From: Kitagawia praeruptora
Lineage: Eukaryota > Streptophyta > Magnoliopsida > Apiales > Apiaceae
Direction of reading: 5' to 3'
Assembly (NCBI GenBank): GCA_037693485.1
Contig: CM075351.1
Span: 96,366,001 to 96,430,000 of the forward strand
DNA: 64,000 nt
The first letter of the stretch is position 1. Every line of letters starts with the position of its first letter. A model generated the notes under the pieces. That model was given only the letters and a program-made list of their open reading frames with translations, made no database searches and was not told where the DNA came from. The position numbers were made by a program, and so were the translations under genes. Below are positions 22,659-34,689 of the stretch, piece after piece.

Positions 22659-23165
22659 GTTATGGAATAAAAAGTAGGATGTATTTATTGCGTATTGAAT
22701 GCTAGGGTTAAAGAAAGCTTCGAGCTTTAATGGCTGATCGAGTGTTTCGTGACTTAACCTGTCCTCACAAGATGCCTACGTATCTTGCAAATATCAAGAA
22801 TCAAGCCAAAAAACGTAGTTCTGTTTGTATGGAATCAGATCCTTATATAGGTGATGAAAACCCTAGAATTAGGGTAGAATTAGGTGTCTTGGTGGGCAAG
22901 GCACAGCTTAGGCCCAATTCTAGATCCTTTCGGGTGGAAGGTGGATAAGCATTACAGCTGTATTCCTTGGAGGCCACTCCAAAGATGATTTGGTCCCCTT
23001 TTGGACTCAATAATAGAGTCTTTTATTTGGCTGGTTTAATAGCTATGAAATTATTATTATATTTAGGGTTTTGGGCCTCTTAATTGGGCTTTAACCTTGG
23101 GCCGTTCTGGGCTAAATTAATGTATCATTAATTGTATTCTTATGGTTTATTTTCAACCCACATCA
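22658..23165 (-). repeat. 3' LTR of the minus-strand Tat element (508 bp)
   Basis: On the minus strand it starts TGATGTGGG and ends CCATAACA. It contains a TATA box (CTATATAAGG, minus strand, near 22843-22852). It differs from the 5' LTR by about ten substitutions and a 3-bp ATT indel. Confidence 0.93.
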
Positions 23166-23177
23166 TTTACCCCCAAC
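23166..23177 (-). other. Polypurine tract of the minus-strand Tat element
   Basis: On the minus strand GTTGGGGGTAAA directly precedes the 3' LTR. Confidence 0.75.
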
Positions 23178-23482
23178 TTCTAAGAAAACTGACCAGGTTT
23201 TCATGGAAGTTAAGGTTTTGGTACACTAGTGTTTCACAGATATCGCCTTGAATGTAAAGTGTGGAGCGACCTACACATTTACGGCGATTTGCCTTATTCG
23301 AGGATAATCAATTATATTTACGAGGAAATTACGAGTAATATCCTTGCATTTTTCTTATACTCACGGGTATTTTTCCATTATTTATTTGTCGATATACCAA
23401 TCATCCCACAATTGTGCATAATTTTCAAAGAAAGCCATTTTTCTAAGAAAATCAGCAAAATTTAACAAAATTCATCAAAAAT

Positions 23483-24090
23483 TTCGACCAGGATTCTTGG
23501 TCAAATTTTCGACCAGGATCCAGGTCGACTAAACTCATTTTTGACATTCTGGTCGACGGCTCTTCGACCAGGATTCCTGATCGAATTTTTGATCAGGATC
23601 CTGGTCGACTTATCCACATTTCTGCAGTCTAGTCGACATCGTTTCGACGAGGATTCCTGGTCGACATTTCGATCAGAATCCTGGTCGAATAAACTCCATT
23701 TGGACACCCTGGTCGATGGCATTTCGACCAAGATTCCTGGTCGACATTTCGATCAAGATCCTGGTCGAATATTTGCCATTTTAACACTCTGCTCGAAGAC
23801 ATTTTGATATGGATTCCTGGTCGACATTTCGACCAGGATCCTAGTCGAAAAAATTCATTTGGACGTTCTGGTCGATGGCATTTCGACCAAGATTCCTGGT
23901 CGAATTTTCGACCTGGATCCTGGTCGAATATTTGCCATTTAACACTCTGCTCGAAGGCATTTCGACATGGATTCCTGGTCGACACTTCGATCAGAATCCT
24001 GATCGAATAAACTCCATTTGGACACTCTGATCGATGGCATTTCGACCAAGATTCCTGGTCGACATTTCGACCTGGATCCTGGTCGAAAAA
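23483..24090. repeat. Tandem array of a palindrome-bearing ~80-bp monomer, about eight copies
   Basis: Eight units of about 79-80 bp. Each contains the inverted repeat TCGACCAGGAT/TCCTGGTCGA twice, joined by CATTT-GGACACTCTGGTCGATGG type linkers. Monomers fall into two or three alternating subtypes. The array lies between the 3' LTR and the promoter of the antisense gene. Several frames are open across it on both strands, but only as translations of the repeat. Confidence 0.9.
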
Positions 24091-24424
24091 ATTCATTTGG
24101 GCTTACAACTTGGGCCTACAAATCTTTTTGGGCCTTGTAGATTTGGGGTTGGGCCCTTGGTCAATAGTTTGGAAAAACAATTAGAATTATGGTAATACCA
24201 ATGGGCCTATCAAGCCTGTTGGGCCTTGACCTGTTCCTCTTTGATTGCATTATTGGACTTAATTAATCCATATTTCTTTCAACATTCACTTTGGATCCTT
24301 TTAGTTCTTCTAGAATCTTCCAGGTTCTTCCTTTCTTTGGGCCCATGGGCCTTCAGATGGGCCTTAATCGGCAATCACCGGTTACCTAGAATTTTAACCG
24401 GCTACCAGCCAGTTACGAAATTTT

Positions 24425-24432
24425 TATAAAAG
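24425..24432 (+). promoter_or_regulatory. TATA box of the plus-strand antisense gene
   Basis: TATAAAAG is followed by a CT-rich leader of about 200 bases and an ATG at 24669. The spacing fits a plant Pol II promoter with a start near 24455. Inferred from sequence only. Confidence 0.5.
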
Positions 24433-24668
24433 AGTGGAGTGAGATTCATTTCTTACTTCACTCTAATACACTCCACTTTCCTCTAAAAATTCTCTTAAGC
24501 ATTTCTCTCAAGTTAAGGCGATTCCCGGTGGGTTTTCTAGAAAACCCCCTATTTCCGGTGGTCCATTCACCAATTTCTGGGTTTTATCGAAGATTTTCTG
24601 GGTTTTTGTTGCATATTCATCTTCTACATCAGGATTTCTGGGTTTTTGAGCTCATACTTTGAAGATCA

Positions 24669-26567
24669 ATGACGGATAAATCAGCACAACGTCTAGCAAA
24701 GATGAACTCGGCTTCAAAAAGAGGTAACGATATCGAAATTCGTTCTTCTTACATGAGTTTAACTGAAATGATTAACCCTCGCGGAGATGATTATCCCTCA
24801 TTAGCTGATTTAGATGCTTATAACCGCTGCAATAAGTTTCACGATAATGATGTAATTAAAGATTACAATAAAACTTATGAATTCAAAACTCCCTATAGGC
24901 TTGTTAAGGCTAGGCCTGGCGATAGGCCTTGCCATTGGAGGCCCAATGGCCTCTGTGTTTTTAGAGACGCCCTCATTGCTGGGCTTAGGATCCCTTTTCA
25001 TGAATTCATTCCTAAACTTTTGGCCGACGTTCAAGTTAGCCCATGCCAACTTCCTCCCAATGCATGGCGATCCATTTTGTGTTTTATGGTCTTGTGCCTT
25101 AGGAAAAATTCCCTCTTTCAGTTTTCTTGTTTAGGAAAATATTTCAGTTTTATAATAGCTCTTCCGTTCAACCGGGGTGGGTCTATGTTAGACAACGCCC
25201 TAAGATTCCACACATTTTTAACGTCCACTCGGTTGTTGATAACAACCCTAAGTGGAAAGAAGAGTTTATGTATTTAGTTTGGAAAGGGGGTGATTGGGGC
25301 ACCCTTTTCCGAAGTTCTTTTGGTAAGGTGGTCGACGGCAACCCCGACAAAATTGTTCTCAACACGGAGGAGCAAGCGGCCTATGATGAGCTTATTAAAG
25401 ACAATGGAGAAACTCTGTGTTGGGACCTCATTAATGAGGAATCTCTTAGGGCCGTAGGCCTTTCTGCTATTTCTGACTTGGGTAATTTCCCACTTCCCTA
25501 TGAATTTATTTAGTTTTTTTTTTGATAACCTTGTACAAACATTTTAATTTGTCGTTCCATGCAGCTGCTATGAAAATAATGCGGGAAACGGATCCTGGCG
25601 AGGATGAGACTGCTCGCATGAGGAGGGCTAAGAGGGCCCTTGACACGAGGGGTAAACCTAGTGATCCAGCTTTTCTGCGCCCACACAAGGTGCAAAAACA
25701 AGAATTGGTTGCCGTTGATGAGGAGGACGAGCCTGTTCAGGTCAATGTCCAGTCGACCGTGTATATGCCTCCATGGGGCTTTAGGAAGCAAGACTCTGTG
25801 GTTGGTTCTACAAAATACTCGATGGACTGGTCCTTAAATTCCATAACTCCTGTTGACTATAAAGATTTTATTTCGGGAGGAAACATGGTGGAGGCTGAGC
25901 ATCTGGGGGCTCAAGCTTTAGCATCTATATGCTACTCTTTACCACTTTTTCTTATCTTAACTCTATTTTATTACAGTAGTTTCTTATTGAACTAACACTG
26001 TTGTAGGCAAATGTCCATTTCCAAAGCATGACCCACCAGGCTAAGGCTTGGAAAAACAATGCTAAGTCTTTCGAGACTAAGTACCAAAAGGAGAAGATCT
26101 GATGTGGTGAGGTCGAGGAGAAGCTGAAGGGAAAAATAGAGGAGTTGGATGCTGCCCAGGCCGAGTTGGTACATTTGCAGGCCAAGAAGGAGGACCTTAT
26201 TGACGAGTACATGGACTCCCAGGACTTTCAGACCCTGATGGAGAAACATGACAATGTTCGCTACCATGTTCAGTACACAGATGGTTGGAATGAAGCCTTG
26301 GCAGCTGTGCTAAGAAAGCACCCTGGCTTATTCACTCCCGAGGATTTTCCGAGTCCACATCCTCCTGCTACCCTTCCTATTGAGGAAGATAAGGGTGAGG
26401 GCGAGGACGAGGTCTTAGGTGATGGGGAGAGGATTCTTGATCCCCAGGCTACTCCTCTCCAAAGAGACTCTGACACCACTCATACATCTCCTTCTCGTAC
26501 TGCCAGGGGCTCTAAGGTTCAGGAAGACGATGAGGAGTCTGCTTCATCCCGAGCTCCTGAGACTTAG
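24669..26567 (+). pseudogene. Antisense spliced gene of the second Tat element (PF04195-like)
   Basis: Read opposite to gag-pol. Exon 1 is 24669-25481 with a one-base loss near 25109. Intron 25482-25564 has GT and CAG ends and phase 1. Exon 2 is 25565-25920. The second intron would be 25921-26006; its acceptor (TTGTAG) is good, but the donor is GC instead of GT. Exon 3 is 26007-26567, with TGA at 26100-26102 inside an otherwise continuous coiled coil (VEEKLKGKIEELDAAQAE). Exon 1 shows the PF04195-like core (RIPFHEFIPKLLADVQVSP, PPNAWRSILCFMVLCLRK, PGWVYVRQRP). The tail is acidic and Ser-rich. It has the same layout as the antisense gene at 3187-5755, with the first intron again in phase 1, so the two are probably orthologous element genes. 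Function unknown; disabled here. Confidence 0.68.
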
Positions 26568-26941
26568 ATTATTTTATGTTGGCCCTATGTGGCATTTGCT
26601 TCTATAACTTTATCGTTTTGGTTTTGTAACTTTTAACTTATAGCCTTTGGGCTTATTTATTCATGCATTTTCAATTTTCCTTTTTCTACTTGTTTTGTCA
26701 TTTTTGTTTGGTTTTTATCAGCTTGCAATTTGGTTATGCATTGATACATATCAAACATGAAGTATAAACACAAGGAATATTGAAAATCATACTGCATAAT
26801 CGCATAAAGGAATCCTGAAATGGGTTCAACCCTTACATAAATACTCTACTTCCTACTCGGAGTTCAAAAGACTCTGAAATGGTTTCGTCGACCTTATTTC
26901 TACTTTCCTACTAAATATAAGCTAAGTCCCACTCAGGACAA

Positions 26942-28806
26942 TCAAACATAATAAACTTTGAGATTCGATGCATGCCAAGTGCGAGGCACCTCGTTTCCTT
27001 CTAAAGTCTCCAGCTTGTATGATCCACGACCTAATGTTCATTTGACACGATACGGACCTTCCCAGTTTGGTGCCAGCTTTCCCTTCTGTCCAACTCTGGA
27101 TGCTTCGATCTTTCTGAGTACTAAGTCCCCCTGACGGAAGAACCTTTCTTTCACCCTCAGGTTGTAATAGAAAGAGGCCTTCTTCTGATGTTCAACATTC
27201 CTAGCATGGGCTTCATCCCTTACCTCATCGATCAAGTCAAGGACTAGTTTCATTCCTTCCTCATTAGTATCAGGCTCAAAGGCCTCCACTCGTGGAGATG
27301 TATGCATTATTTCTACTAGTACAACAACTTCAGCTCCATAGGCTAACATGAATGGGGTTGCCCCAGTGGTTACTTTGCAGGTGGTTCAATAAGCCCAAAG
27401 TATGGGTAATAATTCATCCACCCAAGTGTTTCGGGAGCGTTCCACCCTTTTCTTGAGTCCATCAAGGATGATTCGATTGTTAACTTCGGCTTGCCCATTA
27501 GCTTGAGGGTGGGCAACTGAGGTGAACCGAAGCTCGATTCCATTCTCATCACAATAATCCTTAAACTCTTTGTTGTTGAATTGCAACCCATTGTCCGTAA
27601 CTAGGATTCGTGGTATTCCATACCTACACATGACGTTCTCCCAGAAGAACTGCATAACTTGCTTGGTTGTGATCTTAGCCAAAGGCTTGGCCTCAATCCA
27701 CTTCGTGAAGTAATCAATAGCTACAATCATGAACTTTCTTTGAGCAGTGGCCATAGGAAAAGGCCCAAGTATATCCATCCCCCACATAGCAAAAGGAATG
27801 GGGGAGCTGACGGATGTCAACATCTCAGGTGGTTGCCTAACCACTGGTGCGTGTTTCTGGCACCGATCACACTTTTTCACATACTCTTTGGCATCGGCGA
27901 TCATCTCAGGCCAATAGAATCCGAGTCTGACTATCTTGTGAGCCAGGGCCCTGCCCCCCAAGTGCTGTCCACAAATTCCCTCATGGACCTCTTCAATAGC
28001 TGAGTTGGCCTCTTTAGGCCTCAAACACTTTAGATATGGAATCACAAAAGACTTTTTGTAGAGTATCCCTTCAATCAGAGCATACCTCAACGCCCTCACT
28101 GATAATCTTCGTGCCTCCATGGCATTAGTCGGGAGCCAACCGGTCTCAAGATGTGCTTTTATGGGATCTATCCAACATTCCCTTACCCCAATAGGCACAA
28201 CCAGCTTCGAATCGATAGTAGGGCCTCTCAGAACTTGGAAATAGACATTACCAGAATAATTCTCTATCTCGGAGGAGGCAAACTTAGATAAGGCATCAGC
28301 CTTGGTGTTTTCCTCCCTCGGAATGTGCTCCAAGTAACACTCATCAAATTGAGTCATCACTGCCTTCACTAGTCTTAAGTACTTGGCCATGGTTTCATCC
28401 TTTGCCTCAAACTCTCCATTGACTTGGGCCACAACTAGCCTTGAATCTCCACAAACTTTTAGATTTTTGCCCTTAATGCTCCTGCCAAACCGAGTCCAGC
28501 TACCAGAGCTTCATACTCCGCCTCATTATTGGTTGTCGAGAAGTCCAGCTTCAGGGCGTATTCAATCGTGAATCCATCGGGACTTTGTAGGACAAGACCT
28601 GCACCACTTGTTTTTGTTTTTGATGCCCCATCAAAATAGAGCATCCAGAATTCCTTCTCCTCGATCACGGGTTCTTTGTCTTTCTGATTGCCTTCCTGAG
28701 GTATCTCCTTCCCCCCGACTTCTTGGTTGTCAATGGTGTATTCAACCACGAAGTCAGCAAGTGCCTGAGCTTTAATGGCCGTCCTCGGCTTGTACTTGAT
28801 ATCGAA
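26942..28806 (-). pseudogene. pol: Gypsy archaeal-like RNase H and integrase
   Basis: Starts after TAA 28807-28809. The second RNase H reads MLYFDGASKTKTSGAGLVLQ, then NNEAEYEALVAGL. A one-base loss in an A-run near 28464-28468 shifts the frame, after which RNase H resumes (ADALSKFAS). Integrase has HHCC (HEGICGQH, then KCDRCQK) and DDE (WGMDILGPF, VTDNGLQF, NGQAEVNNR). TGA 27386-27388 (from an Arg codon in WAYRTT-type sequence) and TGA 27038-27040 interrupt it. The last residues (YKLETLEG, then HASNLKVYYV) end at TGA 26942-26944. The catalytic residues persist, but the polyprotein is broken. Confidence 0.85.
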
Positions 28807-30057
28807 TTATCCCAACTCAATTGCCCACTTGATGAGCCTACCACTGGCTTTAGGGCTGTGCAAAATGTTCCTTAATGGCTGTCCTGTAAGGACTTCAATC
28901 TTGTGTGCCTGAAAGTAGGGTCGTAGCTTTCTAGAGGCAGTTACCAATGCTAAGGCAAACTTTTCAATGGTAGAATAGTTCAACTCAGCTCCATGTAGAA
29001 CCTTGCTCACATAGTATACGGGTTTTTGAATCTTGTCTTCCTCCTTCACTAGCACCGAGCTCACAGCTTGATCCGAAATATCTAAGTAAAGATAGAGGAT
29101 TTCTCCCATACTTGGCTTGGCCAACAACGGGGCTTCAGCCATATACCTCTTCACTTGATCAAAGGCCTCTTGGCTTTCTTCTATCCACTCGAAGTTTTTT
29201 ACTTTCTTTAGTATTTTGAAGAACGGCAAACACTTGTCTCCGGATTTGGAGACGAACCTTCCCAATGCAGCAATCCTTCCAGTAAATTTCTATACGTCCC
29301 TTATGGAACGAGGTGGTTCCATATCCATAATAGCTTTGATCTTGTCGGGATTAGCCTCAATTCCCCGTTTCGAGACCATAAGACCCAAGAATTTCCCTGA
29401 CCCAACACCAAAAGCACACTTGGCTGGGTTCAACATCATCTTATGGTGTCTCAACACTTCAAATGCCTCTCGTAGGTGTTCAATGTGATCTGCCTTGTGT
29501 AGGCTTTTTACCAACATATCATCCACATAGACTTCCATAGTCTTCCCAATGAGATGAGCAAAAATCTTGTTTACCAACCTCTGATAGGTAGCTCCCGCAT
29601 TTTTCAGTCCAAAAGCCATGACCAGGTAACAATACACACCAAAGTCGGTGATGAATGATACCTTAGGAATATCATCCTTATGCATCTTGATTTGGTTGTA
29701 ACCACTAAAGCCATCATGAAGCTTAACATCTCGTGCCCAACCGTGGCATCTATCAACATATCGATCCTTGGCAGGGGAAAACAGTCCTTTGGGCATGCGT
29801 CGTTCAGGTCTGTGAAGTCTATACACATCCTCCACTTTCCATTGGCTTTTTTGACCATTATGGGATTGGCCAACCATTCCGGGAACTGGATTTCCTCAAT
29901 GAACCCTTCCTCTAAGAGTTTGTCAACTTCCTGTTTTATGGCTTCTTGTCTCTCAGGTGCAAAATTTCTCTTCTTTTGTTTCACCGCCTTCCTGTCTGGA
30001 TCTACATTCAGGTTATGTGTTATCAATTGGGGATCTATCCCTGGCATATCATGCTGC
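28807..30057 (-). pseudogene. pol: Gypsy reverse transcriptase and RNase H
   Basis: RT begins after a frame change near 30057 and reads GFIEEIQFPEWLANPIMVKK, then KWRMCIDFTDLNDACPKD. A one-base deletion near 29722 (in SFMDGFSGYNQIK) moves it to the next frame. The catalytic EVYVDDMLVKS is intact. TAG 29290-29292 (probable CAG) and TAA 28807-28809 (probable CAA, in ELGQFDIKYKP) interrupt connection and RNase H. RNase H text includes LYLYLDISDQAVSSVLV. The two frameshifts compensate one another, so the lesions are few against well-preserved motifs. Confidence 0.86.
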
Positions 30058-30879
30058 TGTCCAGGTGAAGACATCACTATTATCTTGCAAGAAGGCAATC
30101 AACTCGCTTTTCAAAGGGTCCTTCAGAGATGCCCCGATATGAGTGACTTTCTCAGAATCTCCCAACTCCAAAGGTATGAGAACCAAGCCTTTTGCTGGTT
30201 TTCCTCTCCGTTCTTCATCCTCACAAACGTCCATATCCTTAATCGGGAGGACCTGCCCCCCAGTTCCATCTAGCCTCAGTGCGGCCACATAACAACTCCT
30301 TGCCATTTTTTGATCTCCCTTTTCTTCTCCTACTCCATTTCTGGTTGGGAACTTTATCTTTAGATGATAAGTGGAGGCAACCGCCTTAAAAGCATGAAGT
30401 TTGGTTCTTCCTAGAATGGCATTATAAGTAGACGTGGCTTTGATAACCAAGAAATTTAACAACTGAGTGGCCTCCTGTGGCTCCTGCCTTATGGTCATGG
30501 GTAACTGAATTGTCCCCTCAACTTTGGACTCTACTCTGTTGAATCCATATATGGGCATGTTGGATGGCGTTAACTGGGACTCAGTATATCCCATCTTCAA
30601 AAAGGCATCATGGAACAGAATGTCCACTGAAGCTCCATTGTCTATCAAGACTCTCTTCACCTGGGAGTTGCCGATTATTAGAGAGATTACCAATGGATCA
30701 TCATGGGGGAACTTCACCCCTTCAAGGTCCAAGTCATCGAATCCAATTGAGACCTCCGTCTTTGCACGCTTTGGTGCTTCCCCAACAATGTGCATCATTT
30801 CTCGTGCATACGCCTTTCTGGAATTCCTACTTATCCCGGCCGCTGTTGGGCCACCAAAAATCATATTTATTACCGGCCA
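30058..30879 (-). CDS. pol: Gypsy aspartic protease domain
   Basis: Continuous frame from just after TGA 30880-30882 to the frame change near 30057. The retropepsin active site is VLIDNGASVDILF, with the Asn variant common in Tat elements instead of DTG/DSG. It is followed by a flap-like hydrophobic stretch and LGRTKLHAFKAV. It would cleave Gag-Pol in particles. The N-terminal part (MIFGGPTAAGISRNSRKAYA) is the usual linker after nucleocapsid. The domain itself is open, but the upstream gag and downstream RT are broken. Confidence 0.78.
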
Positions 30880-32624
30880 TCAGGGCTGTGGATTGCGGTT
30901 GTGATCATCATCCTTTCTATCATAATCTCGCCTTGGGTTTCCTTGGTTCCCATCTTTGCAAAACTTATTCAACTTTCCTCTGCGGATTAGAAACTCTATC
31001 TCATCTTTCAATTGCCTACAATCATCGGTGTCGTGTCCCACGTCTTTATGGAATCGGCAATATTGATTCTTATTTCTTTTCTCAGGATCAGTCCTTAGTG
31101 GCTTCGGCTATCTCACGTCCCTATCCTTCTCTATGTCCATCAGGATTTGACTTCTTGGGGCGTTCAACCTTGAGTATTCAGTAAATCTCTGTCCCGGATT
31201 CTTCTTTGGTGTTGACTCAGTGTCTTTGCTAGTACGGGGATACTTGTCCCTAGCATCATACTCTTGGTCTTGCTTTCGCTTCTTGGAGTCGTTGTTACCC
31301 TTGCCATTACCTCCGGAGGCTTCTTTCTTCATGCTATCCTCAGCCTTGATATACTTGTCAGCTCTTCGCTAGAGCTCGGCCATGTTTTCAGGAGGATGCT
31401 TTGCCAATGACCTTTTAAAGAATTCATCAGTGGTTCCATGTTCCAGGGCTACCATGGCCACCTTGTTTTCCAAGTCAGTGATGTTCAATGTCTCCTTAGT
31501 GAACCTCTTGAGGTAGTCTCTCAAGTTTTCATTCTTCCCTTGCACCACATACATAAGGGATGCATAACTTTTCTCATGAACTCTTCCGCTGATGAACTGG
31601 CTAACAAAAGCGACACTCAATTCCTTAAAAGAACTGATCGAATTTGGGGGTAGACGACTATACCAATGTTGTGCCATACCCGACAGGGTTTGAGGGAACA
31701 CCCTACACTTCAAGGCATCATTTGCCGGTTGCAACAGCAGCGCGTTTGAAAATGTCCTTACATGATTAGCGGGATCTCCCGTTCCATTGTAAGCCTTTAT
31801 AGTGGACATTTTGAACTTTCGTGATATGCGTGTATTCATCACCTCCTCCGTGAACGGAGGTGTTGGATCATCAAGATCCCCGAGGGGCATTAGATCTTTG
31901 GGATTGCCTCTAGGGGTTTCGACCCTTGTGTCTCTAGAGATCTCAACCCTCCTTTCTCTCCTCGGGGTTTCTTCCAAATCAACAAATGGAATTTCTCCTC
32001 CTGTCGTTGGTGGGGGTCGACCCTGATTCTGTCTTTGTTGCTCCCATTCTATGTCTTTCTGGATCTTGGCCTCATGAGCCTTAATTTTTTCAGCAGCCGT
32101 TAGGGGGGTCCATTATGGATCCTTCGGCGGTACTGTCCGATAGGTTCCTTACTTGGACGACGCCTCCTGGGAGGTATATCCTCATCTTTTGAGGATGAAT
32201 CATCTGAATACGAACTAGAGTAATCTTGGTATTGTTGGCCCTGATTGGGTCCCAAACCCCTTATGTAAGGTGGGACGTACGGATCGCGTATCTGGAGAGC
32301 ATGACCACTTGGCCCAGGCTGATACGGGGGATAATTTGGCAACCCATACATCGGGTTTATGCTTGCTGGAATCACAGTAGTAGAGATCTGAGCGGTGGGG
32401 GGAATGGACTGACCTCCAAGAGGGGAGACTATCATCTGTAGGGGATTCGTCCCTTGTGTAGAGGGATCCGTCACCAAAGGTAACGATCCATGAGCTTGCA
32501 TTTCGATCCCTTGAGTCTGAGTAATTTGCGTCTGGGAACCCGTCCCTGGGGGTTGTTGTTCCCCAATCGGGGGTGCAGTGGTGTTGGTTTCAGAAAGTGC
32601 TGGTGTTCTTCTGGTGGTAACCAT
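30880..32624 (-). pseudogene. gag: Gypsy gag (capsid and nucleocapsid)
   Basis: ATG at 32624, 14 bases beyond the primer-binding site. The first 175 residues are Pro/Gln/Ser-rich. A C/G-run (32103-32108) has lost one base, after which the frame shifts. The capsid-like retrotransposon gag domain (PF03732) follows: YNGTGDPANHVRTFSNALLL, GMAQHWYSRLPPNSI, RDYLKRFTKETLNI. Stops at TAG 31369-31371, TAG 31108-31110 and TGA 30880-30882 interrupt one frame. A CxxH-type zinc knuckle typical of plant gypsy gag (CRFHKDVGHDTDDC) is near 31040-31000. The protein would form the particle and bind RNA. Confidence 0.82.
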
Positions 32625-32637
32625 GGTTGATATTCGG

Positions 32638-32655
32638 TTCCCACAGACGGCGCCA
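32638..32655 (-). other. Primer-binding site
   Basis: On the minus strand TGGCGCCGTCTGTGGGAA begins two bases after the 5' LTR end. The TGGCGCC core is common in Tat elements. I do not assign the tRNA. Confidence 0.75.
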
Positions 32656-32657
32656 AA

Positions 32658-33166
32658 TGTTATGGAATAAAAAGTAGGATGTATTTATTGCGTATTGAAT
32701 GCTAGGGTTAAAGAAAGCTTCGAGCTTTAATGGCTGATCGAGTGTTTCGTGACTTAACCTATCCTCACAAGATGCCTACGTATCTTGCAAATATCAAGAA
32801 TCAAGCCAAAAAATGTAGTTCTGTTTGTATGGAATCAGATCCTTATATAGGTGATGAAAACCCTAGAATTATGGTAGAATTAGGTGTCTTGGTGGGCAAG
32901 GCACAACTTAGGCCCAATTCTAGATCCTTCCGGGTGGAAGGTGGATAAGCATTACAGCTGTATTCCTTGGAGGCCACTCCAAAGATGATTTGGTCCCCTT
33001 TTGGACTCAATAACAGAGTCTTTTATTTGGCTGGTTTAATAGCTATGAAATTATTATTATTATATTTTGGGTTTTGGGCCTCGTAATTGGACTTTAACCT
33101 TGGGCCGTTCTGGGCTAAATTAATGTATCATTAATTGTATTCTTAGGGTTTATTTTCAACCCACAT

Positions 33167-33168
<2 letters not shown>
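32658..33168 (-). repeat. 5' LTR of the minus-strand Tat element (511 bp)
   Basis: Starts exactly 10,000 bp from the other LTR start. Same termini (TGATGTGGG/CCATAACA on the minus strand). It is related over most of its length to the solo LTR at 41617-42112. Confidence 0.93.

Positions 33169-33224
<56 letters not shown>
33169..33224. repeat. (TA)n microsatellite, right half
   Basis: Continuation of the tract left of the element. From 33225 to 34689 the DNA is AT-rich with no gene I can support. Confidence 0.93.
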
Positions 33225-33227
<3 letters not shown>

Positions 33228-34689
33228 TTTAAATGAATATTGTTTTAACATGAAACAATTATAGTAAAAGTATAAGAACAAATAGCATAGATTAAAAATA
33301 TTTTGTTAATATATTTTTTATTTAAATTTGAGCTAGAAATAGTAAATTTAGCATTAAAAAAACAATGCATTCTTTATGCTTTTATAATTCTCATATTTTT
33401 TTTCTTTTAATTAGTACACTTTTTAGTATTTTGTTAAACTTTTTTTCAATAAAGAAACATCCAAACATTTATTTTTTGGCAACATATAAATGCCACAAAC
33501 ACAATCTTGTGTGTTCTTTCTTAGGTCATACAAATATTGATACTACAGTAACATCCTTGCTATTTGTCCATCAAGATGAACACATCTCAAATCTCAAATA
33601 CAGTTTTTGCTTTGATAAATCTTCTCTTGCATCGACGTGTATCCGACTTTTGAGTTATGATACCTTCTTGGAATTTGTATAGCATTATGTTTACAGCAGC
33701 CCCTACACATCTTATACAGCATGTCTCCTCCCATCATTCTATGGACCTGACATCCTATTGTTGCTTCAATCCTCTATTTTCTTGCCATGAATCCTTCTTG
33801 GGCTCCTAGTGCACCACCAAACTTTTGTAACATGGTTAATGAAATTAGTAGTTCAATGTTATGCAACATATTTGACTCTATCCCTGATACTTCTTACCAA
33901 CTTCCCTGCATCAGCTGCAGCCTCCAGTGATACCGTAATAGTTATTGCACCAGCTTCATTTGTAACCATACCTACTGCTTCACTGCTATCAGGACCTACT
34001 AAAGCATCAGTGAATTTAAAGCCTGATCACCAGCTTTAAGCCACCAGCAGATTCAGGCCAGATGCCTTCCAGCCGTAGCAACATCCATAGCAACATCCAT
34101 AGCCGATTTCATCCCTTAAACTCCTTCTTTGATGAAGTCCTTCTATAGCAGGATCCAAGAATTTCTCAAGTTATATTGCTAGATTAACACTTTATGTAAT
34201 CGTATGAAAGAACTTGAATACAATTATATAGCATAATATCACTGGCAGGCCTACACAAAAACCTTCCTTTAAATAATTATTAGTCAAGTAAAGATATAAA
34301 CCTAGCACGATGTCCTCAAATGTAATGGATACAAAATACCAGGAAACTAATTAAGGAATACATAATCTCCATATTTCTAGTAAAAAAGTCTGGTGGAAAG
34401 AGTCAAAGAAGCAAAGAGCTTCATTACATAACAAAATAGCAGAGCATTTAGAATTTAGGACTATTGGGAGAATCATGAATTGTTAATATAAATGCAAGCT
34501 GGATTCCAACATATGTGGTAAGATCCTGGTAAGCTGCAAGACCTGGAATATGTATGCCAGCAGCTTCAGCAACTGTGATTTCATGAAAGTTGACCCATCA
34601 TATATGGTAAGGCCTGGTAATCAGCAAGGCCTGGAATATTTTAGTAAAATATTAGTCAATTGAAAACTAATGAACTTAGTGCTTACAAC

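Larger units (their letters stand above)
22658..33168 (-). mobile_element. Complete Tat-lineage Ty3/gypsy retrotransposon, minus strand
   Basis: 10,511 bp with two LTRs (22658-23165 and 32658-33168). The right one is the 5' LTR because gag-pol reads leftwards. Order on the minus strand: LTR, primer-binding site, gag, protease, RT, RNase H, archaeal-like RNase H, integrase, a region with an antisense gene (plus strand) and a tandem array, polypurine tract, LTR. By eye the LTRs differ at about 10 positions plus one 3-bp indel, about 2 percent. Pol carries at least seven premature stops and four frameshifts. The flanks are (TA)n, so the target duplication is unresolvable. Confidence 0.92.

Noticed and set aside
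23483..24090. Possible CRISPR-like repeat/spacer array
   Set aside because: Monomers repeat along their full length with alternating subtypes and no unique spacers, and the context is a plant retrotransposon.
23501..24096. Open frames on both strands with repeating FDQDPGRN / DQESWSKC peptides
   Set aside because: They are translations of the palindromic 80-bp array. Frame and start change between copies and the unit length is not a multiple of three.
33365..34039. Plus-strand open frames to the right of the Tat element
   Set aside because: AT-rich, no recognisable domain, no splice context. I could not match them to any family.
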